A stretch of 33,302 bases of DNA from Chitinophagaceae bacterium (GTDB lineage: Bacteria; Bacteroidota; Bacteroidia; Chitinophagales; Chitinophagaceae). The stretch is from the NCBI GenBank assembly GCA_025360525.1, contig JANYCA010000109.1:1-33302 (forward strand). The letters are read 5' to 3'. Positions 7,452-17,090 of the stretch are shown one piece after another (positions within the stretch are counted from its first letter, which is position 1; each line of letters opens with the position of its first letter). Both the position numbers and the translations under genes were made by a program. The notes beneath the pieces are model-generated. The model saw nothing but the letters and a program-made list of their open reading frames with translations, ran no database searches and was not told where the DNA came from.

Positions 7452-8021
7452 ATGAAAAATAAAGTATTTTTTACACTGTTATTAATTAGCTCTTTGGTGG
7501 CTTGCAATAATGCTACTGATAAATCATCACCTGCAGCGGATAATTCGGCTGCTACTGCAACAACTGCCGGCGGACAAGAAAATGTACAGGATGATGCTTC
7601 TGCAAAAGATATAGTAAAAGTAGCTATCTCATCTCCCGATCATACCACATTGGTAGCCGCTTTAAAGCAGGCCGAACTGGTAACAGCTTTATCTAACGCA
7701 GGACCATTTACCGTATTTGCTCCAACCAATGCAGCCTTCGACAAATTACCTGCAGGTACTGTTGATGGATTAATGAAACCAGACAAGAAAGAAGATCTCC
7801 AAAATATTCTTCAATACCATGTAACCTTAGCTGCAATGAAGGCAGAAACATTTAAAGACGGACAGGTATTAGGCATGGTGAATGGAGACAATGTAACAAT
7901 CAGTATTAAAGATGGCAAGGTGATGCTAAACAATAGTGCCACTATCGTTGCTTCAATCCCTGCATCTAATGGCATTATACATGTAATTGACGGCGTGCTT
8001 TTACCGCCGGCAAAAAAATAA
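7452..8021 (+). CDS. Fasciclin (FAS1) domain lipoprotein
   Basis: 189 residues. The signal peptide ends in a lipobox (SLVAC), followed by a low-complexity Ala/Ser/Thr linker to about residue 50. A single FAS1 domain fills the rest: an H1-like GPFTVFAPTNAAFDKLP segment, YHV, and the C-terminal ASNGIIHVIDGVLLP, both hallmarks of the family. FAS1 domains usually mediate adhesion or protein-protein contacts. Its position between nosZ and nosL suggests a structural or assembly role near the NosZ system at the membrane, but no enzymatic function can be read. The next gene begins 49 bp downstream. Confidence 0.9.
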   Translation: MKNKVFFTLLLISSLVACNNATDKSSPAADNSAATATTAGGQENVQDDASAKDIVKVAISSPDHTTLVAALKQAELVTALSNAGPFTVFAPTNAAFDKLPAGTVDGLMKPDKKEDLQNILQYHVTLAAMKAETFKDGQVLGMVNGDNVTISIKDGKVMLNNSATIVASIPASNGIIHVIDGVLLPPAKK

Positions 8022-8070
8022 ATTCAATACGGCATTTTTCTTTTGGATGTGCTGCATTATATATTTTAAG

Positions 8071-9090
8071 ATGAAAAATAAATTAACCATCCTCAGCCGA
8101 TTGTTATTGGTGATTGCTGCAATTGGCCTCGTGGTCGTATTGTTCACACCCATCTGGCGAATCGAATTGAGTGCACCTCAGTATCCTGAGGGTCTCAGTC
8201 TTACCATACATGCCAAAGGGCTGCAGGGAAATGTAGATATTATCAATGGACTTAACCATTATATCGGGATGAAATCATTGCATAATGAAGACTTTTTTGA
8301 ATTTACTGCACTGCCTTACTGTATCATATTTTTTGCAGTAGCATTTTTACTGACGGCTGTTATTAACAGGAGAAGATGGTTAAATATTTTGGTAATACTG
8401 TTTGTTACATTTGGCATTATCGCCATGATAGATTTTTGGCGATGGGAATATAATTACGGGCACAATCTAAATCCTAATGCCGCCATTATAGTGCCAGGAA
8501 TGGCTTACCAACCACCACTAATAGGATTTAAACAACTGCTCAATTTTGGTGCATATTCTATCCCCGATACCGGAGGCTGGATCTTTATTGGAGTAGGGGT
8601 ATTATCAGTAATTTGTTTGGCACTGGAATGGAGAAAAAACAGGTTTGAAAATAAAATACATCTTCCTGCTAATCCGGCAATACTGCTGTTTTCCTTTGTA
8701 TTAATAATTAGCTGTAACGCCAGCCCGCAGGCAATTGTGCAAGGAAAAGATAATTGCTATTTGTGCAAGATGACCATTACCGATCCAAAGTATGGGGCTG
8801 AAATACTAACTAAAAAAGGCAAGGTTTATAAGTTTGATGATATGCATTGCTTGTTGTCATTTCTTCACACAAAAGCAATAGAAGATACACAACTAAAAGA
8901 TGTTTATGTGGTAGATTATACTGGCAACCATTCATTGGTAAAAGTGAATGAAAGTTTTCTATTGCAGGGAGATGAAATACGGGGGCCGATGAATGGAAAC
9001 ATTATTGCATTTAAAGATAAAGACAGTTTGGAAAAGTTAGCTGTACCATTAAAAGGAGCTGCCATCAGCTGGGAGCAATTGAACAAATGA
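8071..9090 (+). CDS. nosL: NosL-like copper chaperone fused to an N-terminal membrane domain
   Basis: About 339 residues from the ATG at 8071. A longer frame from 7987 overlaps the fasciclin gene and is less likely. Residues 1-200 hold about four membrane segments with a periplasmic stretch between the first two. A further hydrophobic segment ends SC (Cys215), which looks like the lipoprotein signal of an ancestral separate NosL. The NosL domain follows, with its copper-binding motif C229-x2-C232-x-M234 and the conserved KVYKFDDMHCLLSFL region. NosL delivers copper for CuZ assembly of NosZ. The N-terminal part may stand in for the membrane protein NosB found in other clade II clusters; that is inference. 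It overlaps nosD by 4 bases (ATGA), so translation is probably coupled. Confidence 0.88.
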   Translation: MKNKLTILSRLLLVIAAIGLVVVLFTPIWRIELSAPQYPEGLSLTIHAKGLQGNVDIINGLNHYIGMKSLHNEDFFEFTALPYCIIFFAVAFLLTAVINRRRWLNILVILFVTFGIIAMIDFWRWEYNYGHNLNPNAAIIVPGMAYQPPLIGFKQLLNFGAYSIPDTGGWIFIGVGVLSVICLALEWRKNRFENKIHLPANPAILLFSFVLIISCNASPQAIVQGKDNCYLCKMTITDPKYGAEILTKKGKVYKFDDMHCLLSFLHTKAIEDTQLKDVYVVDYTGNHSLVKVNESFLLQGDEIRGPMNGNIIAFKDKDSLEKLAVPLKGAAISWEQLNK

Positions 9091-10316
9091 AAACTGTTTT
9101 TATCATATTATGCTGTTGGTGTACACAGGCAAATGCCCATGTAATTAAAGTAGGAAATAAGCAAACCATCAAAACAATTACTGCCGCAGTTGCAGCAGCA
9201 AAAATCGGCGATACCATTTTAGTAGACCGGGGAATTTACAAAGAGAAAAATCTGGTAATTGACAAGCAATTGGTGCTAAAAGGAATTAATCACCCTGTAT
9301 TGGATGGTGAAAAAAAGTATGAAATCATTTCGATTAAATCCGACAGGGTAACGATAGATGGATTTCTGCTGCAACATACCGGGGTATCAAGTATGATAGA
9401 TTTTGCAGCTATTAAAATCTACAACAAACATTATGCAACCATCATCAACAATATTATCAATGATGCATTTTTTGGCATCTATTCACAGCAAGGTATTAAC
9501 TGCCTGATACAAAACAATACACTCACTGCCAATGCAACAGAAGAGCAGCAAAGCGGCAATGGCATTCATTGCTGGAAGAGCGACAGCATGCGGATCATCG
9601 GCAATACTATCAGTGGCCACAGGGATGGTATTTATTTTGAGTTTGTAACCAATTCTGTTATCTGGCGAAACAATTCTTTTAAAAACCTTCGTTACGGATT
9701 GCATTTTATGTTCTCGAACGACGATGCTTACATTACAAATGTTTTTGAAAACAATGGAGCCGGCGTAGCCGTCATGTTTTCGCATGGCGTTAAAATGTTT
9801 AATAATTATTTTAAAGAAAACTGGGGCGATGCAGCTTATGGGTTACTGCTTAAAGAAATCAACGATAGTTATATCGAAAACAATCGCTTTGAAAATAACA
9901 CCATGGCCATTTATGCGGAGGGAGCCAATAGAATTCATATGCAAAAAAATGTTTTCAAAAGTAATGGCTGGGCTTTAAAGATACAGGCAAGTTGCATGGA
10001 CATTACTTTGCAGCAAAACAATTTCATCGGTAATACATTCGATGTAGGCACCAATGGTTCACTGGTAATGAATACGTTTAATAATAACTACTGGGATAAA
10101 TACGAAGGCTACGATTTAAACCACGACAACAACGGCGATGTACCTTACAGGCCGGTGAGTATGTACAGCATGATCATTGAAAAAAATCCGCCTGCCATGA
10201 TTTTGTTTCATAGTCTAATTACAACGCTTATGGACAAGTCTGAAAAAGTTATACCGAGTCTTACACCTGAAAATTTAAAAGACGAACACCCATTAATGAA
10301 ATCAATACCGCTATGA
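9087..10316 (+). CDS. nosD: NosD, periplasmic beta-helix copper-site maturation protein
   Basis: 409 residues with a short Sec signal (cleaved near QANA). Residues ~30-75 resemble the opening of CASH/NosD domains (TITAAVAAAKIGDTILVDRG). A right-handed beta-helix of Asn-rich short repeats follows (NNIIN, NNTLTANAT, GNTISGHRDGIYFEF, NNSFKNLRYGLHFMFSND and similar) to about residue 330. These are typical of NosD, which works with the NosF/NosY transporter to mature the CuZ site of NosZ. It overlaps nosL by 4 bases upstream and nosF by 4 bases downstream. Length and repeat layout match the family. Confidence 0.95.
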   Translation: MKTVFIILCCWCTQANAHVIKVGNKQTIKTITAAVAAAKIGDTILVDRGIYKEKNLVIDKQLVLKGINHPVLDGEKKYEIISIKSDRVTIDGFLLQHTGVSSMIDFAAIKIYNKHYATIINNIINDAFFGIYSQQGINCLIQNNTLTANATEEQQSGNGIHCWKSDSMRIIGNTISGHRDGIYFEFVTNSVIWRNNSFKNLRYGLHFMFSNDDAYITNVFENNGAGVAVMFSHGVKMFNNYFKENWGDAAYGLLLKEINDSYIENNRFENNTMAIYAEGANRIHMQKNVFKSNGWALKIQASCMDITLQQNNFIGNTFDVGTNGSLVMNTFNNNYWDKYEGYDLNHDNNGDVPYRPVSMYSMIIEKNPPAMILFHSLITTLMDKSEKVIPSLTPENLKDEHPLMKSIPL

Positions 10317-11023
10317 TTATTGCTAACAATATCAATAAACAATTTGGAAAACTAAAAGCGCTCAACAATGTTAGCGTAACCTGCAATAGAGGCGAATGTA
10401 TTGGTTTGATTGGCCCCAATGGATGCGGTAAAACCACCTTAATAAAATCCATTTTAGGAATGGTAGTCTGCAACAGCGGCTTTATTACTTTCAATGGCAA
10501 AAACATACTACACCAATGGCAGTACCGTTCTGCCATTGGATATATGCCGCAAACAGGCCGATATCCGGAAAGCATGACCATTGGACAAGTGCTGGAAATG
10601 ATGAAGGATATCCGGCAAAAAAAGGATACACACCTTGATGAAGAATTGGTTAATAAATTTGAACTGAAAGGCTTGCTGGATAAACGCATGCGCACATTAT
10701 CCGGCGGCACTATGCAAAAGGTTAGTGCTGCACTGGCATTTCTGTTTAACCCGGATGTATTGATTTTAGATGAACCCACTGCCGGACTTGATCCGGTATC
10801 AGCCGAAATACTAAAAGAAAAAATCATCGCAGAAAAAGCAAAAGGCAAACTGATATTAATTACATCCCATATACTAAGTGAGCTGGACGAATTGGTAACA
10901 CAGGTAATTTACATGCAGGATGGCCAACTGATTTTCCATAAATCGATCGACGATTTAAGGGCAGACACCGGCCAGGAAAAATTATCAAAAGCCATTGCAT
11001 CCGTAATGCTAAACAACAGGTAA
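10313..11023 (+). CDS. nosF: NosF, ABC transporter ATPase
   Basis: 236 residues with all ABC ATPase motifs: Walker A GPNGCGKTT (residues 34-42), a Q-loop near GYMPQTGRYPE, signature LSGG (129-132), Walker B LILDEP (D153, E154), and a switch His in ITSHILSEL. It powers the NosDFY system that supplies a sulfur species for the CuZ cluster. It sits between nosD (4-base overlap) and nosY (1-base overlap, TAATG), which fixes its role better than the ATPase motifs alone. Confidence 0.95.
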   Translation: MIIANNINKQFGKLKALNNVSVTCNRGECIGLIGPNGCGKTTLIKSILGMVVCNSGFITFNGKNILHQWQYRSAIGYMPQTGRYPESMTIGQVLEMMKDIRQKKDTHLDEELVNKFELKGLLDKRMRTLSGGTMQKVSAALAFLFNPDVLILDEPTAGLDPVSAEILKEKIIAEKAKGKLILITSHILSELDELVTQVIYMQDGQLIFHKSIDDLRADTGQEKLSKAIASVMLNNR

Positions 11024-11790
11024 TGAAAAAAATAATTAAATATGTATTCATAGATATCCTTCGCAATAAAATTGTGCTCGCTTATACCATATTACTGTTA
11101 TTGCTGTCGTTGAGTATTTTTAACCTGGAAGATAACAGCGCCAAGGGACTGCTGAGTTTACTCAACATTGTACTGATTATTGTACCATTGGTAAGTATTT
11201 TATTCGCTTCTATTTATGTGTATAACAGTGCAGAGTTTTTAGAGTTACTGGTGAGTCAGCCATTAAAGAGAAACAGCATTTGGCTAAGTATTTTTATTGG
11301 ACTTGCATGCTCCCTTACCCTCGCATTTTTTGTTGGCGTAGGCATTCCAGTGTTGCTGTATGAATTATCTGCAACAGGTATTACCATGTTGCTAGTAGGC
11401 GTATTGTTAACAGTTATTTTTGTTGCCATTGCTATGTTGGCAACGGTTAACACAAGGGATAAAGCCAAGGGGATCGGCGTTGCTGTTTTATTGTGGCTGT
11501 ATTTTTCCATACTATTCGACGGGCTGGTTTTATTTCTGCTATTTCAATTTGCAGATTATCCGTTGGAAAAAGCTATGATTGGTATCAGTGCATTAAACCC
11601 CATTGATCTCAGCAGAATATTGGTTTTGTTAAAAATGGATGTATCGGCATTGATGGGTTATACAGGCGCAGTGTTCAAGGATTTTTTTGGAACCACCGTT
11701 GGCTTGGTTATTGCGATATTAGTGTTACTATTTTGGTCGATAATTCCTGTTTGGTTTTCTGTAAGAAAATTTAACAGAAAAGATTTGTGA
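11023..11790 (+). CDS. nosY: NosY, ABC transporter permease
   Basis: 255 residues with about six hydrophobic segments and a short basic N-terminus (MKKIIKYVFIDILRNK), as in NosY-type (ABC-2) permeases. LLVSQPLKRNSIWL after the second segment and the NPIDLSRIL stretch are typical of NosY. It pairs with NosF in the membrane. Its start overlaps the nosF stop by one base. It is the last gene of the tightly packed nosL-D-F-Y run; a 116-bp gap follows. Confidence 0.93.
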   Translation: MKKIIKYVFIDILRNKIVLAYTILLLLLSLSIFNLEDNSAKGLLSLLNIVLIIVPLVSILFASIYVYNSAEFLELLVSQPLKRNSIWLSIFIGLACSLTLAFFVGVGIPVLLYELSATGITMLLVGVLLTVIFVAIAMLATVNTRDKAKGIGVAVLLWLYFSILFDGLVLFLLFQFADYPLEKAMIGISALNPIDLSRILVLLKMDVSALMGYTGAVFKDFFGTTVGLVIAILVLLFWSIIPVWFSVRKFNRKDL

Positions 11791-11906
11791 GTGTAACAAT
11801 ACTCCAAAATTATTAATTCCTCTGCACCTCTGCAAAAAGTTAATTCGATTAGGTCTCATTCAAAAACCAATTGTAGCCTCATTTAAAATAATTAAAAAAG
11901 CATCAC

Positions 11907-12341
11907 ATGAAAAGACATGAAATCCTTGCACCCCTATCAAGAGAGCATCATGGGGCATTGATACTGGCACAATTAATAAAAAGAAATGCTCCGGACTATA
12001 AAGGACTTCCTTTCACTATCTGCGATAAAGTGGTATATGCCATCAATTACTACAAAAAGGAATTAAAAACCCATTTTAAAAAAGAAGAAATTTTATTAAA
12101 GCAGGTTAAAACTTTGCATCCTTCAATTGCGGTGATTTCTGATGAAATAGTTGCTGAACATGCGCTGTTGAAAACCTTGTTTCTTTCATTGAGCAATACC
12201 TTTGATCCCGAAGCAGTATTGAACGAATTGGGTAACGAATTAGATGCTCATATCCGCAAAGAAGAAAGAATTTTATTTCCACTGATACAGGAACATTGCA
12301 CAGAGGAAATGTTACAAAAACTACAGCCTCTACTGGCGTAA
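11907..12341 (+). CDS. Hemerythrin-like HHE-domain protein
   Basis: 144 residues, a four-helix bundle with the metal-ligand pattern of the HHE family: H14/H15 in REHHGAL, THFKKEE, AEHALLK, and DAHIRKEERILFP. No signal peptide, so it is probably cytoplasmic. Such proteins bind a di-iron centre and act in oxygen or NO sensing, or in protection and repair of iron centres. It follows the nos cluster by 116 bp and precedes a truncated haemoglobin gene by 9 bp. The pair is probably co-transcribed and involved in handling NO. The ligand (O2 or NO) cannot be decided from sequence. Confidence 0.88.
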   Translation: MKRHEILAPLSREHHGALILAQLIKRNAPDYKGLPFTICDKVVYAINYYKKELKTHFKKEEILLKQVKTLHPSIAVISDEIVAEHALLKTLFLSLSNTFDPEAVLNELGNELDAHIRKEERILFPLIQEHCTEEMLQKLQPLLA

Positions 12342-12350
12342 AAAATCAAC

Positions 12351-12749
12351 ATGAAAAAAGATATTGAAACCCGGGCCGACATTGAATTGTTGATCAGAAG
12401 TTTTTATGACAAAGTAAAAACAGATGTTACCATCGGTTATATTTTTACAGATACATTCCATTTAAATTGGGAGAGACATTTTCCCGTAATGTTTGATTTT
12501 TGGGAAAATGTATTGTTCTTTACAGGTGGGTACAATGGTAATCCGTTACAAATTCATCAGCATATAAATAAAATAGTTCCGTTAACTACTGCTCATTTCA
12601 ATCAATGGAACAAACTATTTGCCCAAACGGTAGATGAATTATTTGAAGGACCCAAAGCCACGCTTGCCAAACAAAGAGCATTCAGTATATCAACAGTGAT
12701 GCAGTTGAAAATATTGAATGATGGATTAGCACCTCAAATGAAAGTTTAA
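12351..12749 (+). CDS. Group III truncated haemoglobin
   Basis: 132 residues, the length of a truncated globin. The HFPVMFDFWENVLF segment is the signature of group III (TrHbIII). The proximal haem His is in TTAHFNQWNKLF. No signal peptide, so cytoplasmic. Globins of this type are linked to NO and oxygen handling. Placement 9 bp after the HHE-domain gene and next to a nitrous oxide reductase cluster supports protection from NO or related species, which is inference. Confidence 0.9.
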   Translation: MKKDIETRADIELLIRSFYDKVKTDVTIGYIFTDTFHLNWERHFPVMFDFWENVLFFTGGYNGNPLQIHQHINKIVPLTTAHFNQWNKLFAQTVDELFEGPKATLAKQRAFSISTVMQLKILNDGLAPQMKV

Positions 12750-12769
12750 TTAGTTGAAGTTTTTAACGG

Positions 12770-12796
12770 AGCCGGTAGTCATCAAAACATCCGGTT
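12770..12796 (+). terminator. Weak hairpin after the globin gene
   Basis: AGCCGG pairs with CCGGTT (one G-T pair) across a 15-base loop, followed by ATTTATCTTT. Positioned 20 bases after the globin stop. The short stem and interrupted T-run make it only a possible terminator. Confidence 0.3.
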
Positions 12797-12868
12797 ATTT
12801 ATCTTTGAACCCTTCCCAAAAACATCCTCAGCATGTCATCCGTTGGCGTGCCGTTGAGCGCCGGGAAT

Positions 12869-12883
12869 CAAGGCTTAGCCTTG
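12869..12883. repeat. Near-perfect palindrome CAAGGCT-T-AGCCTTG
   Basis: Two 7-base arms around a single T form a perfect inverted repeat in the gap between the convergent globin and acetyltransferase genes. It follows a GC-rich patch (12844-12865) whose GGCG and CGCC also pair. The composition differs from the AT-rich surroundings, suggesting a small dispersed repeat or a bidirectional terminator without a T-run. Confidence 0.4.
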
Positions 12884-12912
12884 TGTTTAATTTTAAGTGA
12901 AAAACGGAGTCG

Positions 12913-13599
12913 TTAATTCAACCTTATAATTTTAGTGAAGTTAATAATCCTTCTCTTTTTAAAGCCGAGGTACTCATACATCCTGATTGCCCTTAAATTG
13001 TTTTGCCCGGTGTGAAGAAAAGGAATAATTCCTGCGCCCAAATTTTTATTAACCACCTGCGCTACCAATTGCTGGGCATAAGTCCGGCCAGTAAATGCAG
13101 GATGCGTAACCACTGCACTAACTTCTGTTAAACCATTTAAACGAATACGCTCGCCAGCCATTGCTACCAGCTCGTTATCGTCAAGTATGCCGTAATAATC
13201 ACCCATTAGTCTTGTATCATGCTTGTAATACCCTGGCATCACCAATTGTGTTAATGCTGCCATTTGATCTGCTTCTTTTTCATGCAATTGAATAATTTTA
13301 GCACTTATATTGAGGGTGATTTCAGCAGTACATATCATCTGTAAACAGTTGATGGTTCTTTCAATCAAATAGTTGGCGGGTAATTCCGACATTTCACCAA
13401 CAATAAAAAAAAATTCGTTCGGCTCAATCAAATTATCCAGGTGTTTCAGCCCGTTATTAATCGATGTATCCCATGCAGCAAAAGCAACTATGTTTTGTTG
13501 ATAACATTTTAGTCCATCTATGCCAATGGCGAATTTTTTATGTGTTTCATGCAAGCCATACCAAGCAGGATTATCCAGTTTATAAAGTTGTTCGGTCAT
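12913..13599 (-). CDS. GNAT-family N-acetyltransferase (FR47-like)
   Basis: 228 residues. The N-terminal half (1-120) is a variable substrate-side region. The C-terminal half is a GNAT fold: YYGILDDNELVAMAGERI, then the acetyl-CoA-binding part EVSAVVTHPAFTGRTYAQQLV (HPAFTGRTYA resembling the Q/R-x2-G-x-G/A motif), and a final strand with IRMYEYLGFKKRRI. It transfers an acetyl group from acetyl-CoA to an unknown acceptor. It is convergent with the globin gene and stands alone. The substrate cannot be predicted. Confidence 0.85.
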   Translation of the reverse strand: MTEQLYKLDNPAWYGLHETHKKFAIGIDGLKCYQQNIVAFAAWDTSINNGLKHLDNLIEPNEFFFIVGEMSELPANYLIERTINCLQMICTAEITLNISAKIIQLHEKEADQMAALTQLVMPGYYKHDTRLMGDYYGILDDNELVAMAGERIRLNGLTEVSAVVTHPAFTGRTYAQQLVAQVVNKNLGAGIIPFLHTGQNNLRAIRMYEYLGFKKRRIINFTKIIRLN

Positions 13600-13997
13600 T
13601 TAAGGATAAAATTGTTGAATTAATTGCGGCAGATGTTCTGCTTACGAATGTTTTACGAAATTAGGTATTAATACAAGTTTTTACCTAAGGTATTGTTTCA
13701 GTTCCAACCATTTATTGTTGCCCTTTAAAATGAAAATGGCAAGGTAAATTTGGTAAGAATAATTGAATAAAGCTGCCACATCAACGGGTAATAAAATTGG
13801 TCTTTATTTATCAGATCGTTGTACTGTCACAGCTTTCGTTGAAGCAACCTATTAACAAACTTCTTTATAAAAATTTGAAATCAGTTAACAACAAACTTCC
13901 AGAAATCTTTAATAATAGCTGCTCATTCTTTCCAATTTTTAATTAAATCTGAAACATTTTAACAAAAGAGTGATTCAAATTATCTCAGGTTTTGAGT

Positions 13998-14005
13998 TAG
14001 TTTTG
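13998..14005 (+). promoter_or_regulatory. Candidate -7 element of the katG promoter
   Basis: TAGTTTTG matches the Bacteroidota TAnnTTTG element, 69 bases before the katG ATG at 14075. No clear TTG lies at the usual -33 distance, as expected if an activator (for example an OxyR-like protein) assists; that is inference. Confidence 0.45.
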
Positions 14006-14019
14006 CAAACGAAATTTTT

Positions 14020-14038
14020 GGTAAGGTCTCGCTTTACC
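14020..14038 (+). other. Leader hairpin upstream of katG
   Basis: GGTAAGG pairs with CTTTACC (one G-T pair) across a 5-base loop inside the predicted 5' leader of katG, about 37 bases before the start codon. A small stem of this size may be coincidental in AT-rich DNA. Confidence 0.3.
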
Positions 14039-14041
14039 TGA

Positions 14042-16309
<2,268 letters not shown>

Positions 16310-16338
16310 TTTAAAATCTGCATTATTTTAAACTATGA

Positions 16339-16366
16339 GGTGGTCTGGCAACAGGCCACCTTTTTT
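16339..16366 (+). terminator. Intrinsic terminator of katG
   Basis: GGTGGTCTG pairs with CAGGCCACC (one G-T pair) around a GCAA tetraloop and is followed directly by six T residues. It lies 30 bases after the katG stop. This is a textbook rho-independent terminator. Confidence 0.92.
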
Positions 16367-16417
16367 AATGTGCATTATAAGTTTAGTATCAGTGTAAAAT
16401 ATTGTAACGACTTCTCA

Positions 16418-16462
16418 GCCGAGTCTCCACGAAAGCCATGCAGCAATGCCGTGGGACTCGGC
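16418..16462. repeat. Long bulged hairpin, REP-like
   Basis: GCCGAGTC-T-CCACG pairs with CGTGGGACTCGGC, 13 base pairs with one bulged T, around an 18-base loop. It is GC-rich in an AT-rich setting. It lies just before the tandem 146-base repeats. It looks like a dispersed palindromic element, but one copy is visible here, so its repetitive nature is inferred. Confidence 0.55.
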
Positions 16463-16498
16463 GCTATTTAGGAAAGCTGTTTAAATTGATAAATTCAT

Positions 16499-16644
16499 GC
16501 ACCCTGCTTGATTGCGGCGGGTTCTGCAAAGCACATTGCCCACCGCACGGAAACCCGCCTGGGAAACCTTTAATTTGTAGTGTGGGAGGTTTTTAATGGA
16601 TAGGTCTTTTAGAGGCACAAGCGGACGCTTGCGCCAAAGAGGGG
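16499..16644. repeat. 146-bp structured direct repeat, copy 1
   Basis: The first of two tandem copies with a period of 173 bp; about 10 of 146 positions differ. It contains GGCGGGTT (16516-16523) pairing with AACCCGCC (16552-16559). Near the end, GGCACAAGCG-GA-CGCTTGCGCC (16614-16635) forms a 10-bp hairpin with one A-C mismatch. A second possible stem (16539-16548 with 16577-16586) has three mismatches in this copy. Small structured elements of this kind may be mobilised by REP-associated transposases, but none is encoded here. Confidence 0.85.
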
Positions 16645-16671
16645 ATTTTTGTAGAATTCTTAATTTAATAA

Positions 16672-16817
16672 GCACCCTGCTTAATTGCGGCGGGTTCTGC
16701 AAAACACATTGCCCACCGCACGGAAACCCGCCTGGGGATTCTTTAATTTGTGTGGTGGGAGGAATTTAATGGATAGGTCTTTTAGAGGCACAAGCGGACG
16801 CTTGCGCCAAAGAGGGG
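16672..16817. repeat. 146-bp structured direct repeat, copy 2
   Basis: The second copy, separated from copy 1 by 27 AT-rich bases. It has the same outer stem (16689-16696 with 16725-16732) and the terminal hairpin (16787-16808). Here the inner stem is complete: CCCACCGCAC (16712-16721) pairs with GTGTGGTGGG (16750-16759), ten pairs including one G-T. That stem interleaves with the outer stem, giving a pseudoknot-like or mutually exclusive arrangement. Confidence 0.85.
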
Positions 16818-17024
16818 CTTATTCAGGGCTCAATTGCCTGGACAAAAAAATGAAAAGTATGGATTTTAGTTTGCGATAAGAAAGGAGTTCTGAGCTTACA
16901 TTAAACACAGTTAAAGAATAAAATCCTGCGGAGAATAATTGATTCATAATTTGCCTCATCCAATAAAGATTATTTTCATTCACTTACTAATCGCTCTGTT
17001 GCAACATGATAGTCCGTGGATATC

Positions 17025-17032
17025 TATATTTG
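17025..17032 (+). promoter_or_regulatory. Candidate promoter of the GH3 gene
   Basis: TATATTTG matches the TAnnTTTG -7 element, 58 bases before the GH3 start. A TTG at 16999-17001 lies 23 bases upstream, slightly longer than the usual spacing of the -33 element. Confidence 0.45.
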
Positions 17033-17090
17033 TAACAATAACAATCTCACCTCCCCAAGCTATTTATTTTAAAAAATAAAATCTCATTCA

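Larger units (their letters stand above)
16367..17090. other. Non-coding repeat-bearing interval between katG and the GH3 gene
   Basis: With the terminator this makes a gap of about 780 bp. It holds a 45-base bulged hairpin (16418-16462), two tandem copies of a 146-base structured element (16499-16644, 16672-16817), and a candidate promoter (17025-17032). Short open frames across the repeats read the repeat sequence on both strands and show no protein-like composition, so I do not call them. Confidence 0.7.

Noticed and set aside
7987..8070. Upstream extension of the NosL fusion frame
   Set aside because: It overlaps the end of the fasciclin gene, and the 28 extra residues precede a much better signal-anchor start at 8071.
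10261..10848. 195-residue open frame antisense to nosF
   Set aside because: It lies entirely opposite nosD/nosF, has a Ser/Ile-rich composition typical of a shadow frame, and nosF carries every ABC motif.
16481..16879. Short open frames on both strands across the tandem repeats
   Set aside because: They are translations of the repeat itself; the two frames overlap on opposite strands and break differently in the two copies.
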